64,000 bases of DNA from positions 62,001-126,000 of the forward strand of contig NZ_JQGJ02000002.1 in NCBI RefSeq assembly GCF_000802155.2. The letters run 5' to 3'. Position 1 is the stretch's first letter. Every line of letters begins with the position of its first letter. Under the pieces are notes generated by a model. It was not told where the DNA came from, did no database searches, and was given only the letters and a program-made list of their open reading frames with translations. Shown piece by piece: positions 26,032 to 34,143 of the stretch. This DNA comes from Pseudomonas frederiksbergensis. Lineage in GTDB: Bacteria; Pseudomonadota; Gammaproteobacteria; Pseudomonadales; Pseudomonadaceae. The position numbers were made by a program, and so were the translations under genes.

Positions 26032-27483
26032 TCAAGGGGCCGGATGGGCGGCGGAGTCGACTTTCGCCTGCTGTCCCATCGCGGTGCTTCGCAGCAGAAA
26101 TCGCGCCAGTATCGCCGCAGCCAGCGCAAACATCGCACCGATCAGGAACGCCACCTGATACCCATCATTGAGTGCCACCAGCGGCGCAAGCTCGGGCGCG
26201 GCCGTCTTGGTCCGGTACGCGGCTATGCTTGCCAGCACCGCCAGGCCCACCGACCCGCCCATCATGAACGACGTGTTGACCACGCCTGAGGCCAGGCCGG
26301 AATCCTTGGGTTCCACTTCGCTCATCGCAGCCAGCAACATCGGGTTGAACGCCATTCCCGCCCCCAAGCCCAGTAGCAACATGCCCGGCAGGATGTCGCC
26401 GATGAATTGGCCGTCCAGCGGTGCCCGTGCAAACAACGCCAGGCCGATGGCGGCGAGTAACAGGCCCAGCGCCAGCGGCGTCCGGATGCCGTAGCGCATC
26501 ACCAGTCGCGCCGACAGGCCCAGGGAGAAAATCGCCATGATCACGTTGGCCGGCAGGAACGATAATCCTACCTGCATCGGCGTATAGCCCAGCACTAACT
26601 GCATGTAGAGCGCCGACAGGAAAAACCAGGCGAACATCGACGCGGCCCAGAGCACTGCGAGCAGGTTGGCGGTGCGCAGGTTATGCAGGCGAAACAGGCC
26701 CATCGGGATCAAGGGATGGACAATCCGGCGTTCGATGACGATGAAGCCCAGCATCAACAAGGCCGAGGCTGCCAGCAGGCCCAGCGTGTGGAGAGACGTC
26801 CAGCCTTGTTCGTTGCCATTGACCACGGCATACACCGCGACCATCAGCGAAACCGTCGCAGTCACGGCGCCGGCAACGTCCAGCTGCCCACTGCCTTCGG
26901 CGTGCACGGCCGGCAACAATTTCAGGGACAGGGCCAAGACGACCAGGCCTACAGGCAGGTTGACCAGGAAGATCCAATGCCAGCTCAGCAGGTCAGTGAG
27001 CAAACCACCCAGCAACACGCCAATGCTGCCGCCCGCCGCGCAGACGAAACTGTAAACGCCCATTGCCCGCGCGCGTTCGCCAGGCTCGGTGAACAGATCC
27101 ATGATCAACGACAAGGCCACCGCCGTGACCACCGCTCCGCCAAGCCCCTGGATGGCCCGGGCGATGATGAGCCAGGCTTGCGACGGCGCCATGCCGCAGG
27201 CCAGCGATGCGAGCGTGAACGCCGCCAAGCCAAGGGTGAACAGGCGCCGATGGCCATACAGGTCGCCCAGGCGGCCACCCAGCAGCAGGAAGCCGCCAAA
27301 GGTCAATAAATAGGCGTTGACGATCCACGCCAGGTCGGCGTCGTCGAATTGCAGGCTGTCCTTGATCGACGGCAGGGCGACGTTGACCACCGTTCCGTCG
27401 AGCACGATCATCAGCACGCCCAGGCACAAGACGATCAAGGCACGCCAGCGCTGGCGCGGGTCAGGGGGAGGTGATTGCGACAT
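26032..27483 (-). CDS. DHA2-family multidrug efflux MFS transporter
   Basis: The 483-residue protein (start at 27483, giving a short hydrophilic N-terminus) shows the 14-helix DHA2 pattern. MIVLDGTVVNVALPSI is motif D1, RLGDLYGHRRLFTLG motif A, and GLGGAVVTAVALSLIMD plus GGSIGVLLGGLLTDLLSWHWIFLVNLPVG motif C. Such proteins export dyes, quaternary ammonium compounds or antibiotics by proton antiport. No regulator is adjacent. Its specificity is unknown. Confidence 0.9.
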   Translation of the reverse strand: MSQSPPPDPRQRWRALIVLCLGVLMIVLDGTVVNVALPSIKDSLQFDDADLAWIVNAYLLTFGGFLLLGGRLGDLYGHRRLFTLGLAAFTLASLACGMAPSQAWLIIARAIQGLGGAVVTAVALSLIMDLFTEPGERARAMGVYSFVCAAGGSIGVLLGGLLTDLLSWHWIFLVNLPVGLVVLALSLKLLPAVHAEGSGQLDVAGAVTATVSLMVAVYAVVNGNEQGWTSLHTLGLLAASALLMLGFIVIERRIVHPLIPMGLFRLHNLRTANLLAVLWAASMFAWFFLSALYMQLVLGYTPMQVGLSFLPANVIMAIFSLGLSARLVMRYGIRTPLALGLLLAAIGLALFARAPLDGQFIGDILPGMLLLGLGAGMAFNPMLLAAMSEVEPKDSGLASGVVNTSFMMGGSVGLAVLASIAAYRTKTAAPELAPLVALNDGYQVAFLIGAMFALAAAILARFLLRSTAMGQQAKVDSAAHPAP

Positions 27484-27630
27484 GGTTCTTCGATCCTTGA
27501 ACAGTCCGGTTTCGGGGCTGCCGCAAGCGCGACCCAATCGGTTCGCGTTGCTGGCGCCGCGAGACAGTCTAGTCGCGAGACGATTCGCCAAGTAGAGGAA
27601 ATTTGTAATTCTCAGGGAGCGCGCACAAGG

Positions 27631-28584
27631 CTATCCAAGAGCCGGGTCCTGGCGTTTGAACACCAGGGCCTTGAGGCCACAGGCCGGATCGGCGTCTGGA
27701 AATTCCGGAGGATTTTCCAACCGCGCTTCGAATGTCAGCCCAGGCGCTTCACGCATGACGCCGTCGATGAGGAAGTCCGGTCCGGTGGCCGGGTCGTTGC
27801 TGCAGGCCAGGACCGTGCCGTGGGCGCTCAGCAGCTCCGGCAGGCGGCGCAGTACGCGCTGGTAATCCTTGGTCAGCAGGAAGCTGCCTTTCTGGAAAGT
27901 GGGCGGATCGATGATGACAAGATCGTAGGGGCCGCTGTTGATGACCTTGCCCCAGGACTTGAACAAGTCGTGGCCGAGGAAAGTCACTTGGCCCAAGTCA
28001 TGGCCATTCAAACGATGATTGTCGCGCCCACGGCTCAAGGCCGCGCGAGACATGTCCAGGTTGACCACGTGCTGCGCACCGCCGGCGATGGCCGCCACGG
28101 AAAAGCCGCAGGTGTAGGCGAACAGGTTAAGCACGCGCTTGCCACCGGCATTGGTCCGCACCCAGTCGCGCCCGTAGCGCATGTCGAGGAACAGGCCGTT
28201 GTTCTGCTTTTTGCCCAGGTCGATCCGGTAGCGCAGGCCACCTTCGGTCAGCGTCCATTCATCGATCGGCTCGCCCACCAGCCATTGGGTGAGACTGTCG
28301 GGCAAGTATCGATGCTGCAAGGCCAGGGTTTGTGCACCGCTGTGTTGCCAGGTGGGCGAGGCGGCCAGGGCTTGGAGCATCGACAGTAAATCCTTCAGTT
28401 GCGCCGCCTCCGGCTCCTTGAACAACGCGACCAGCACTACACCTTGCAGCCAGTCGACGGTGACCTGTTCCAGGCCCGGCCAGCAGCGCCCGCGCCCGTG
28501 GAACAGGCGACGGGTTTCGTTTGGTGCCGATGCCAGCGCCGTCAACAAGTGGCTGTGCAAGGTTTGGAGGGCTTGAGGGTTCAT
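27631..28584 (-). CDS. Class I SAM-dependent methyltransferase, RlmI/RlmK-like
   Basis: This 317-residue enzyme has RNLFAYTCGFSVAA-type motif I (here VLNLFAYTCGFSVAAIAGGA), VVNLDMSRAALSRGRDNHRLNG as motif II, and DLVIIDPPTFQKGSF as the DPPxF active-site motif. These match the methyltransferase domain of 23S rRNA cytosine/guanine methyltransferases. The PUA domain of RlmI is missing, so the RNA target is uncertain. Confidence 0.82.
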   Translation of the reverse strand: MNPQALQTLHSHLLTALASAPNETRRLFHGRGRCWPGLEQVTVDWLQGVVLVALFKEPEAAQLKDLLSMLQALAASPTWQHSGAQTLALQHRYLPDSLTQWLVGEPIDEWTLTEGGLRYRIDLGKKQNNGLFLDMRYGRDWVRTNAGGKRVLNLFAYTCGFSVAAIAGGAQHVVNLDMSRAALSRGRDNHRLNGHDLGQVTFLGHDLFKSWGKVINSGPYDLVIIDPPTFQKGSFLLTKDYQRVLRRLPELLSAHGTVLACSNDPATGPDFLIDGVMREAPGLTFEARLENPPEFPDADPACGLKALVFKRQDPALG

Positions 28585-28692
28585 CAGGAAAAAACGCCAG
28601 CGACTCGAAAGGCCGGCATTTTAACCACCGGCGAACCTGGTGCAATCCCTTGATAGCGCAGCGTGGGGGACTCCCTCGTCACAAAGGTGCTG

Positions 28693-29469
28693 CTAGCCGC
28701 CGCTCGTCGCCAGGATGCTCGCCACTTGTTGCGGCTGGCAATTGAGATAGGCCGAGCGCTTGAGCCACGCCGGGTCGGGGTACCAGGAAAACATGAACTG
28801 CCCGCCCTTGAGCTTGTCGATCACTTGCCGCGCCACTTGCGGACGCACGGCGGGACAGCCCAGGCTGCGGCCGATGCGACCCTGGCGCACACTCCACAGC
28901 GGATTCACGTAATCGGCAGCGTGGATCACGATCGCCCGGTCCCGGGCCAGGTCGTTGAACCCAGGTTCCAAGCCATCCATGCGCAGCGAATAGCCGTGGG
29001 CGCCCTGGTAGCTTTCCTGGGTGCGGAACAAGCCCAGGCTGGACTGATAGCTGCCCAGGCGATTGGAGAATTGCGTGGCGAAGTTTTCCCCGGATTTCTG
29101 CCCATGGGCCACCAGATCGCGCAAGACCAGCTTCTTTTGACGCAGATCGAAGATCCACAGCCGACGGGCCGTGGACGGTTGCGAATAGTCGATCACGGCC
29201 AGGTGGCGGGCTTGTCGAGCGCCGTTGGCAACTGCGCACTGCATCGCACTCAGGGCACTTTTCAGCGCTTGGGGATTGAGTTCCGGCGCGGCGTGGGCGA
29301 GGCTGTTGTAAAGAGGCTGGGGCTTGGATTTTTCGGCCAACGCCGGGCTGCACAGAATGCCGAGGCCCGTCATGACCAGACAGAGTCGACGCAAGAAGGC
29401 CGATACCGGTGAAGGCCGCTTGCGATGGCGTTCGTTTGCGGCATCCCGTCCGGTTTTGTTTGTCTGCAT
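28693..29469 (-). CDS. Exported L,D-transpeptidase-like protein (YkuD_2 type)
   Basis: With the Met at 29469 the product has 258 residues and a signal peptide (LRRLCLVMTGLGILCSPALA). The C-terminal half carries AIVIHAADYV and GRSLGCPAVRP, giving the His and Cys of a YkuD-type catalytic site in the variant found in the 'murein L,D-transpeptidase catalytic domain family'. It is divergent from a second L,D-transpeptidase gene with only 66 bases between the starts. Activity on peptidoglycan cross-links is inferred. Confidence 0.85.
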   Translation of the reverse strand: MQTNKTGRDAANERHRKRPSPVSAFLRRLCLVMTGLGILCSPALAEKSKPQPLYNSLAHAAPELNPQALKSALSAMQCAVANGARQARHLAVIDYSQPSTARRLWIFDLRQKKLVLRDLVAHGQKSGENFATQFSNRLGSYQSSLGLFRTQESYQGAHGYSLRMDGLEPGFNDLARDRAIVIHAADYVNPLWSVRQGRIGRSLGCPAVRPQVARQVIDKLKGGQFMFSWYPDPAWLKRSAYLNCQPQQVASILATSGG

Positions 29470-29535
29470 GATGGCGGGTCGTACCTGTCGCAAAATTCAC
29501 CGTCAACGAGACGGCCATGGATTGGAGTAAAGCAG

Positions 29536-31098
29536 TTGTTTAAAAAGCCCGCATGTTACCTGAGCCTTTTATTGCTCGTTGCGCCATTGGTCGCTACGGC
29601 CGAGGACGGCGATCCGGGGCAGGCGCAAACCACGCTGGCGCAGTTATCTGCCAACTGCCCTGAACTGGCTGCGAGCGTCGATTTTCCGACGGTCATGAGC
29701 CTGCAGTCGCTGTACCAGCAAAACGCAGGCCAGGCGATCTGGGCGGACGATGAGCGGTTACAGGCCTTGCTGCTCCAATTGCAACAATTGGCGGATGACG
29801 GGCTGGATCCGAACCGCTACCCCTTGCCGGGCGAAGGCGCCTACGCCAATGCCGCCTGTACCGACATCGCTATCAGCCAACGCTACCTGCATGCCCTGCA
29901 TGACTTGCGTTTCGGCTATCTGCCACAGAACCGCCTGGAGTCGATCTGGAAAGCCAATCCCCAGTTGCCGGACCGTCAAGCCATGGTGCTGCATTTCGCC
30001 ATCGCGGGCCTGCAAGACCCGGCCGAGGCTTTCGAACTGGCCCGGCCGAGCCTGACGCTCTATCGCAACCTGCGCGAGCTCTACGCCCGGCAACGGCAGC
30101 AACCCCTGGCGGACTGGCAGTCGGTGCCCGGCGGCCCGCTCTTGCAACCCGACAAGCGCGACGCCCGCGTACCGGCGCTCGCCCGGCGCTTGTTCAACGA
30201 AGGCTACCTGAGCGTGCCGCCACTCGACGCCGACGAGCACTACAGCCCGAGCCTCGTGGAGGCGATGAAGAGTTTCCAACTTCATCATTCGCTGCAAGCC
30301 GATGGGGTAGTGGGGCCCTGGACCGTCACCGAGCTCAACATTAGCCCAGCCATGCGTCGCGAGCAGTTGCGCATCAACCTTGAACGCATGCGCTGGCTGG
30401 CACAGGACCTGGAGCCCGATAGCGTGCTGGTCAACGTGGCGGCGGCGCAACTGACGGTTTACCAGGGCGGCGCGCCCGTGTGGCAAACCCGCACCCAGGT
30501 GGGGCGTGCCGAACGCCAGACGCCGTTGATCAAATCGCGCATCACCCGCCTGACCCTCAACCCCTCGTGGACGATCCCGCCGACCATCATGCGCGAGGAC
30601 AAACTCCCCGAGATTCGCCGCGACCCGGAGTTCCTGGCGCGGCATAACCTGCGGGTCATCGATCGGGATGGCTTGCCGCTGGCAGTGGAGAATATCGACT
30701 GGGAACACCCCGGCGATCTCATGCTGCGCCAGGACCCTGGTTCGAAGAATCCCTTGGGTAAATTGGTCGTGCGCTTTCCCAACCCATTTTCCGTGTACCT
30801 GCATGACACGCCCAGCCAGGCGTTGTTCAGCAAAAGTCCTCGGGCCTTCAGCTCTGGCTGTGTGCGCATCGAGCAGGTCATGCATATGCGGGACCTGCTC
30901 CTAACCTCGGCAGAACGCAAGCGGACCGACACGCTGCTGGCCAGCGAACTGACCCATGAGTTCAGGCTGGCCAAGCCCGTGCCGATCCTGCTGGGCTATT
31001 GGACAGTGCAAGCGGACAGCCAGGGTCGGGCGGTGTATATCCCGGATATCTACCAACGCGATGTCGCCCTGTCGGCCGCTGACCGCCGTGCGCTCTGA
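29536..31098 (+). CDS. L,D-transpeptidase, YcbB/LdtD-like
   Basis: I choose the TTG at 29536, since GGAG lies eight bases upstream and it gives a clean signal peptide (FKKPACYLSLLLLVAPLVATA); the product has 520 residues. After an N-terminal scaffold domain there is a peptidoglycan-binding segment (LVEAMKSFQLHHSLQADGVVGPWT). The YkuD domain follows with His423 (YLHDTPSQALF) and catalytic Cys442 in SSGCVRIEQ. Enzymes of this type form 3-3 peptidoglycan cross-links in the periplasm. Confidence 0.92.
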   Translation: MFKKPACYLSLLLLVAPLVATAEDGDPGQAQTTLAQLSANCPELAASVDFPTVMSLQSLYQQNAGQAIWADDERLQALLLQLQQLADDGLDPNRYPLPGEGAYANAACTDIAISQRYLHALHDLRFGYLPQNRLESIWKANPQLPDRQAMVLHFAIAGLQDPAEAFELARPSLTLYRNLRELYARQRQQPLADWQSVPGGPLLQPDKRDARVPALARRLFNEGYLSVPPLDADEHYSPSLVEAMKSFQLHHSLQADGVVGPWTVTELNISPAMRREQLRINLERMRWLAQDLEPDSVLVNVAAAQLTVYQGGAPVWQTRTQVGRAERQTPLIKSRITRLTLNPSWTIPPTIMREDKLPEIRRDPEFLARHNLRVIDRDGLPLAVENIDWEHPGDLMLRQDPGSKNPLGKLVVRFPNPFSVYLHDTPSQALFSKSPRAFSSGCVRIEQVMHMRDLLLTSAERKRTDTLLASELTHEFRLAKPVPILLGYWTVQADSQGRAVYIPDIYQRDVALSAADRRAL

Positions 31099-31110
31099 CT
31101 GCCGGGTCTT

Positions 31111-31743
31111 TCAGGCGCACTCGACTTCGGCTTCCATGCGGGCTGGCTCGCCGGCTGTCGAGAACAACCGCTGACCGAGGGCATGTGCCGTTTCCAGGTG
31201 GAGTTTCGGATCGAGGCTCTCCGATTCAAGCAATCTGTCGGAGCTCACCACGCGGGCGCCGCAGTATCCAAAAATCCCATGTTCGATTTGCGTGACCATC
31301 GCCTGGTCGTAGCCATGACGTTCAAAACTGCCAGCATCGGCGCCGCCGACGGCCACCAGATGAACCCGCAGGCGCTGGAGCTTCTGAACAAACGGTTGAT
31401 CGGGTATGAAGTCGAACGCCCAGCCATTGGAAAATACCCGGTCGATCCAGCCTTTGAGCAGTGCCGGCATCGACCACCAATAAATCGGGTAGACGACGAC
31501 CAACGCGTCGGCACGGTCAATTCGGGCCTGCTCGGCCAGGACATCGGCGGCCGGAGCTGCTTCGCGGTGATGAACCGCCGCGTCGGCAAAATCAAAACGC
31601 GGGTCGAACCCCTCGGCAGCGAGGTCGGCTATCTCGAAGGTATGCGCCGGATTGGCTTGAACGACCCCGTTGCCAATGGCTTGGGCAAGCGAATGGGTCA
31701 GAGAATCGGGGTTATGGTGAGCAACGACGATAAGGGCATGCAT
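31111..31743 (-). CDS. NAD(P)H:quinone oxidoreductase, flavodoxin-like (KefF/MdaB type)
   Basis: Started at the Met of MHALIVVAHHNPDSLTHSLAQ, the product has 210 residues. VVVYPIYWWSMPALLKGWIDRVFSNGWAF is the diagnostic flavin/substrate motif of the NQO/MdaB family, and LVAVGGADAGSFERHG follows. Such FMN or FAD enzymes reduce quinones by two electrons. It is divergent from a TetR gene with operator-like repeats between. Confidence 0.9.
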   Translation of the reverse strand: MHALIVVAHHNPDSLTHSLAQAIGNGVVQANPAHTFEIADLAAEGFDPRFDFADAAVHHREAAPAADVLAEQARIDRADALVVVYPIYWWSMPALLKGWIDRVFSNGWAFDFIPDQPFVQKLQRLRVHLVAVGGADAGSFERHGYDQAMVTQIEHGIFGYCGARVVSSDRLLESESLDPKLHLETAHALGQRLFSTAGEPARMEAEVECA

Positions 31744-31795
31744 GTTGAAATTCCTTCTGGTGTCGCACAGTGTCAAGCGGGTATGCTTGGTTAAG

Positions 31796-31822
31796 TTACT
31801 GAACGTAAGTTACTACTGGTAA
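31796..31822. promoter_or_regulatory. Tandem TetR-type operators
   Basis: Two copies of the palindrome TTAC-N5-GTAA (31796-31808 and 31810-31822) lie 14 bases apart, directly before the TetR start codon at 31830 and upstream of the divergent quinone reductase gene. This suggests autoregulation and control of the reductase. Confidence 0.55.
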
Positions 31823-31829
31823 AGTTAGC

Positions 31830-32459
31830 ATGTCAACCCATGAAGAAAATACGCGGCCCGATGCCGCGCCCCGTCGGCGTCTGTCGCACTTCGATCGGCA
31901 TCGGCAATTGCTGGAGGTCGCCTGGCGCATGGTTCGCGAAGAAGGTAGCGAAGCGCTGACCCTGGCGCGCCTGGCGGATCAGGCTGGCGTGACCAAACCC
32001 ATCGTCTACAACCACTTCATAACCCGGTCGGGGCTATTGGCCGCGCTTTATCAAGATTTCGATGTCCGCCAGACTGCCTTGATGGAGGCCGCGATTGACG
32101 CCAGTGAACCGGACCTGCAAAGCCGCGCGCAGGTGACAGCCGACTCCTTCGTGGAGTGCGTCCTGCTCCAAGGAAGGGAGATCCCAGGTGTCATCGCGGC
32201 CTTGAGCGGTTCACCCGAACTTGAGCGCATGAAGAGGGAATGTGAACGCAGTTTCCTGGAAAAATGTCGCTCGGTGCTTGAGCCCTTCGCCGGGACCGGG
32301 CACCTTTCCCAAGCGAGCCTGCGGGCGATGCTGGGGGCGGCGGAGGCCTTGTCCGACGCGGCGGCCAATGGGGAAATCAGCGCCCAGGAGGCCAAGCGCG
32401 AATTGTTCGTGATCATCGTTGCGATGGTCGAGCGCGCTGCTGGGAAAGCTTCAAGCTGA
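31830..32459 (+). CDS. TetR-family transcriptional regulator
   Basis: The 209-residue protein has an N-terminal TetR helix-turn-helix (GSEALTLARLADQAGVTKPIVYNHFITRSGLLAALYQDFD) and a variable all-helical C-terminal ligand domain. It is divergent from the quinone reductase gene, its probable target. The ligand is unknown. Confidence 0.92.
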   Translation: MSTHEENTRPDAAPRRRLSHFDRHRQLLEVAWRMVREEGSEALTLARLADQAGVTKPIVYNHFITRSGLLAALYQDFDVRQTALMEAAIDASEPDLQSRAQVTADSFVECVLLQGREIPGVIAALSGSPELERMKRECERSFLEKCRSVLEPFAGTGHLSQASLRAMLGAAEALSDAAANGEISAQEAKRELFVIIVAMVERAAGKASS

Positions 32460-32530
32460 ACCACCGCCATCGCTCCAACAGATTTCCCAACAAGAAAAAC
32501 GAACCCCAGGCACCTTTTCCGGTTCTTAAC

Positions 32531-32557
32531 TGATGTCCCTCGACAACAGGGGCATCA
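32531..32557 (+). repeat. Hairpin upstream of the first GH13 gene
   Basis: TGATGTCCCT and AGGGGCATCA pair over 10 positions (one G-U) around CGACAAC. It lies between the TetR stop and the GH13 start without a T-run, so it may be a weak terminator or leader structure. Confidence 0.4.
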
Positions 32558-32606
32558 GGCGGGGCCGCGGTCTTGCCCACCAAACACTGCGATCAGAGGA
32601 GGCGAC

Positions 32607-34133
32607 ATGCCCAACTCCTTCCATTCGCCCTGGTGGAAGAACGCTGTGATCTACCAGGTTTATCCTCGCTCCTTTGCCGATGCCAACGGCGATGGCATTG
32701 GCGATCTTCCCGGTTTGACCGCACGCCTGGACCATTTGCAACGCCTGGGCGTCGACGCGTTATGGCTGTCGCCGGTGTACCGCTCGCCGATGTGTGACGC
32801 CGGCTATGACATTTGTGATTACACCGACGTCGATCCGCTGTTCGGCAACCTGTCTGACCTCGACACCTTGATTGCCAAGGCCCATGAACGCGGGTTGAAG
32901 GTGCTGCTCGACTTCGTGCCGAACCACACGTCCGACCAGCACCCCTGGTTCATCGAGTCGCGTTCCAGCCGCGACAATCCCAAGCGCGACTGGTACATCT
33001 GGCGCGACCAGCCCAACAATTGGCGGGCGTCGATCGATGGCGGCAGCGCCTGGACCTGGGACGAAAACAGCCAGCAGTACTACCTGCACTTTTTCCTGCC
33101 GCAACAACCGGATCTCAATTGGCACAACCCCGAAGTGGTGGCTGCCATGCATGAGGTTCTGCATTTCTGGCTGGAGCGCGGCGTGGACGGGTTTCGCGTC
33201 GACGTGGTGCATTGTGTCGGCAAAGACCAGGGTTTCGCCGACGACCCGCGCTGCATGGCCGGCGAAACCATGGTGAAGATCAATGACCAGCCCTACAGCC
33301 ATGAAGTGCTGCGCGGATTGCGCCGCCTCGTTGACAGCTATCCCGGCGAGCGGGTGCTGATCGGCGAAGTGAACATTCGCTCCACGGCGCAGGTGGCGGC
33401 TTATTATGGCGCCAGTGACGAGCTGCACATGTCGTTCAATTTCCCTCCGCTGGACGCCCCTTGGGACCCGGTGGTGTTTCGCATGTGCATCCGCGAAGTG
33501 GAAAACGACCTCGGCCCCTTGCAGGCCTGGCCGACCTGGGTGCTGTCCAACCACGACAACAGCCGCCACCGCAGTCGCTACGGCGGCTCGCTGCGCCGGG
33601 CCCGGGCTGCGGCGGTGATGTTGCTGACGCTGCGCGGCACGCCTTTCATCTATCAAGGCGAAGAACTGGGGTTGGAAGATACCCAAGTGACCGCCCAGAC
33701 GCGCATCGATCCTGGCGGGCGTGATGGCAGCCGGGCACCGTTGCCATGGACTGCACAAGCGCCACACGGTTGGTCGGGACAGGCGCCGTGGTTGCCGTTC
33801 GCCGCGAACGCCGACGTACTGTCGGTGGAGGCCCAGGAGAGGGCCGACGATTCGGTACTGGCGCTCTACCGACGTTTGCTGGCCTGCCGTCGCAACAGCC
33901 TGGCGCTGCGCCTGGGCGGCTGGGAAGAACTGCCGTCACACCCGCAAGTGCTCGCTTATCGTCGCCATTGCGAGGGGGACGAGCGCCTGGTTTGCATCAA
34001 CTTTGCCGACAGCGAACACACCTTCCCCCTGGCCGACCCCTGGCGCGTGGAAGTCGCCAGCGACGGGGCGGATGAAGGCCAGCCGTTCAGCGGTCGACTG
34101 GCCGCGGAGCAGGCCGTGATCCTGTGTCGATAA
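32607..34133 (+). CDS. GH13 alpha-glucosidase/oligo-1,6-glucosidase-like enzyme
   Basis: The 508-residue enzyme has an intact GH13 catalytic set: nucleophile Asp199 in DGFRVDVVH, acid/base Glu254 in LIGEVNI, and Asp317 in LSNHDNSR, plus VYPRSFADANGDGIGDLPG at the start. The start matches the oligo-1,6-glucosidase/alpha-glucosidase group, which releases glucose from short alpha-glucans. No signal peptide is seen, so it acts in the cytoplasm. A second GH13 gene follows after 10 bases. Confidence 0.9.
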   Translation: MPNSFHSPWWKNAVIYQVYPRSFADANGDGIGDLPGLTARLDHLQRLGVDALWLSPVYRSPMCDAGYDICDYTDVDPLFGNLSDLDTLIAKAHERGLKVLLDFVPNHTSDQHPWFIESRSSRDNPKRDWYIWRDQPNNWRASIDGGSAWTWDENSQQYYLHFFLPQQPDLNWHNPEVVAAMHEVLHFWLERGVDGFRVDVVHCVGKDQGFADDPRCMAGETMVKINDQPYSHEVLRGLRRLVDSYPGERVLIGEVNIRSTAQVAAYYGASDELHMSFNFPPLDAPWDPVVFRMCIREVENDLGPLQAWPTWVLSNHDNSRHRSRYGGSLRRARAAAVMLLTLRGTPFIYQGEELGLEDTQVTAQTRIDPGGRDGSRAPLPWTAQAPHGWSGQAPWLPFAANADVLSVEAQERADDSVLALYRRLLACRRNSLALRLGGWEELPSHPQVLAYRRHCEGDERLVCINFADSEHTFPLADPWRVEVASDGADEGQPFSGRLAAEQAVILCR

Positions 34134-34143
34134 GGAGTCACTG

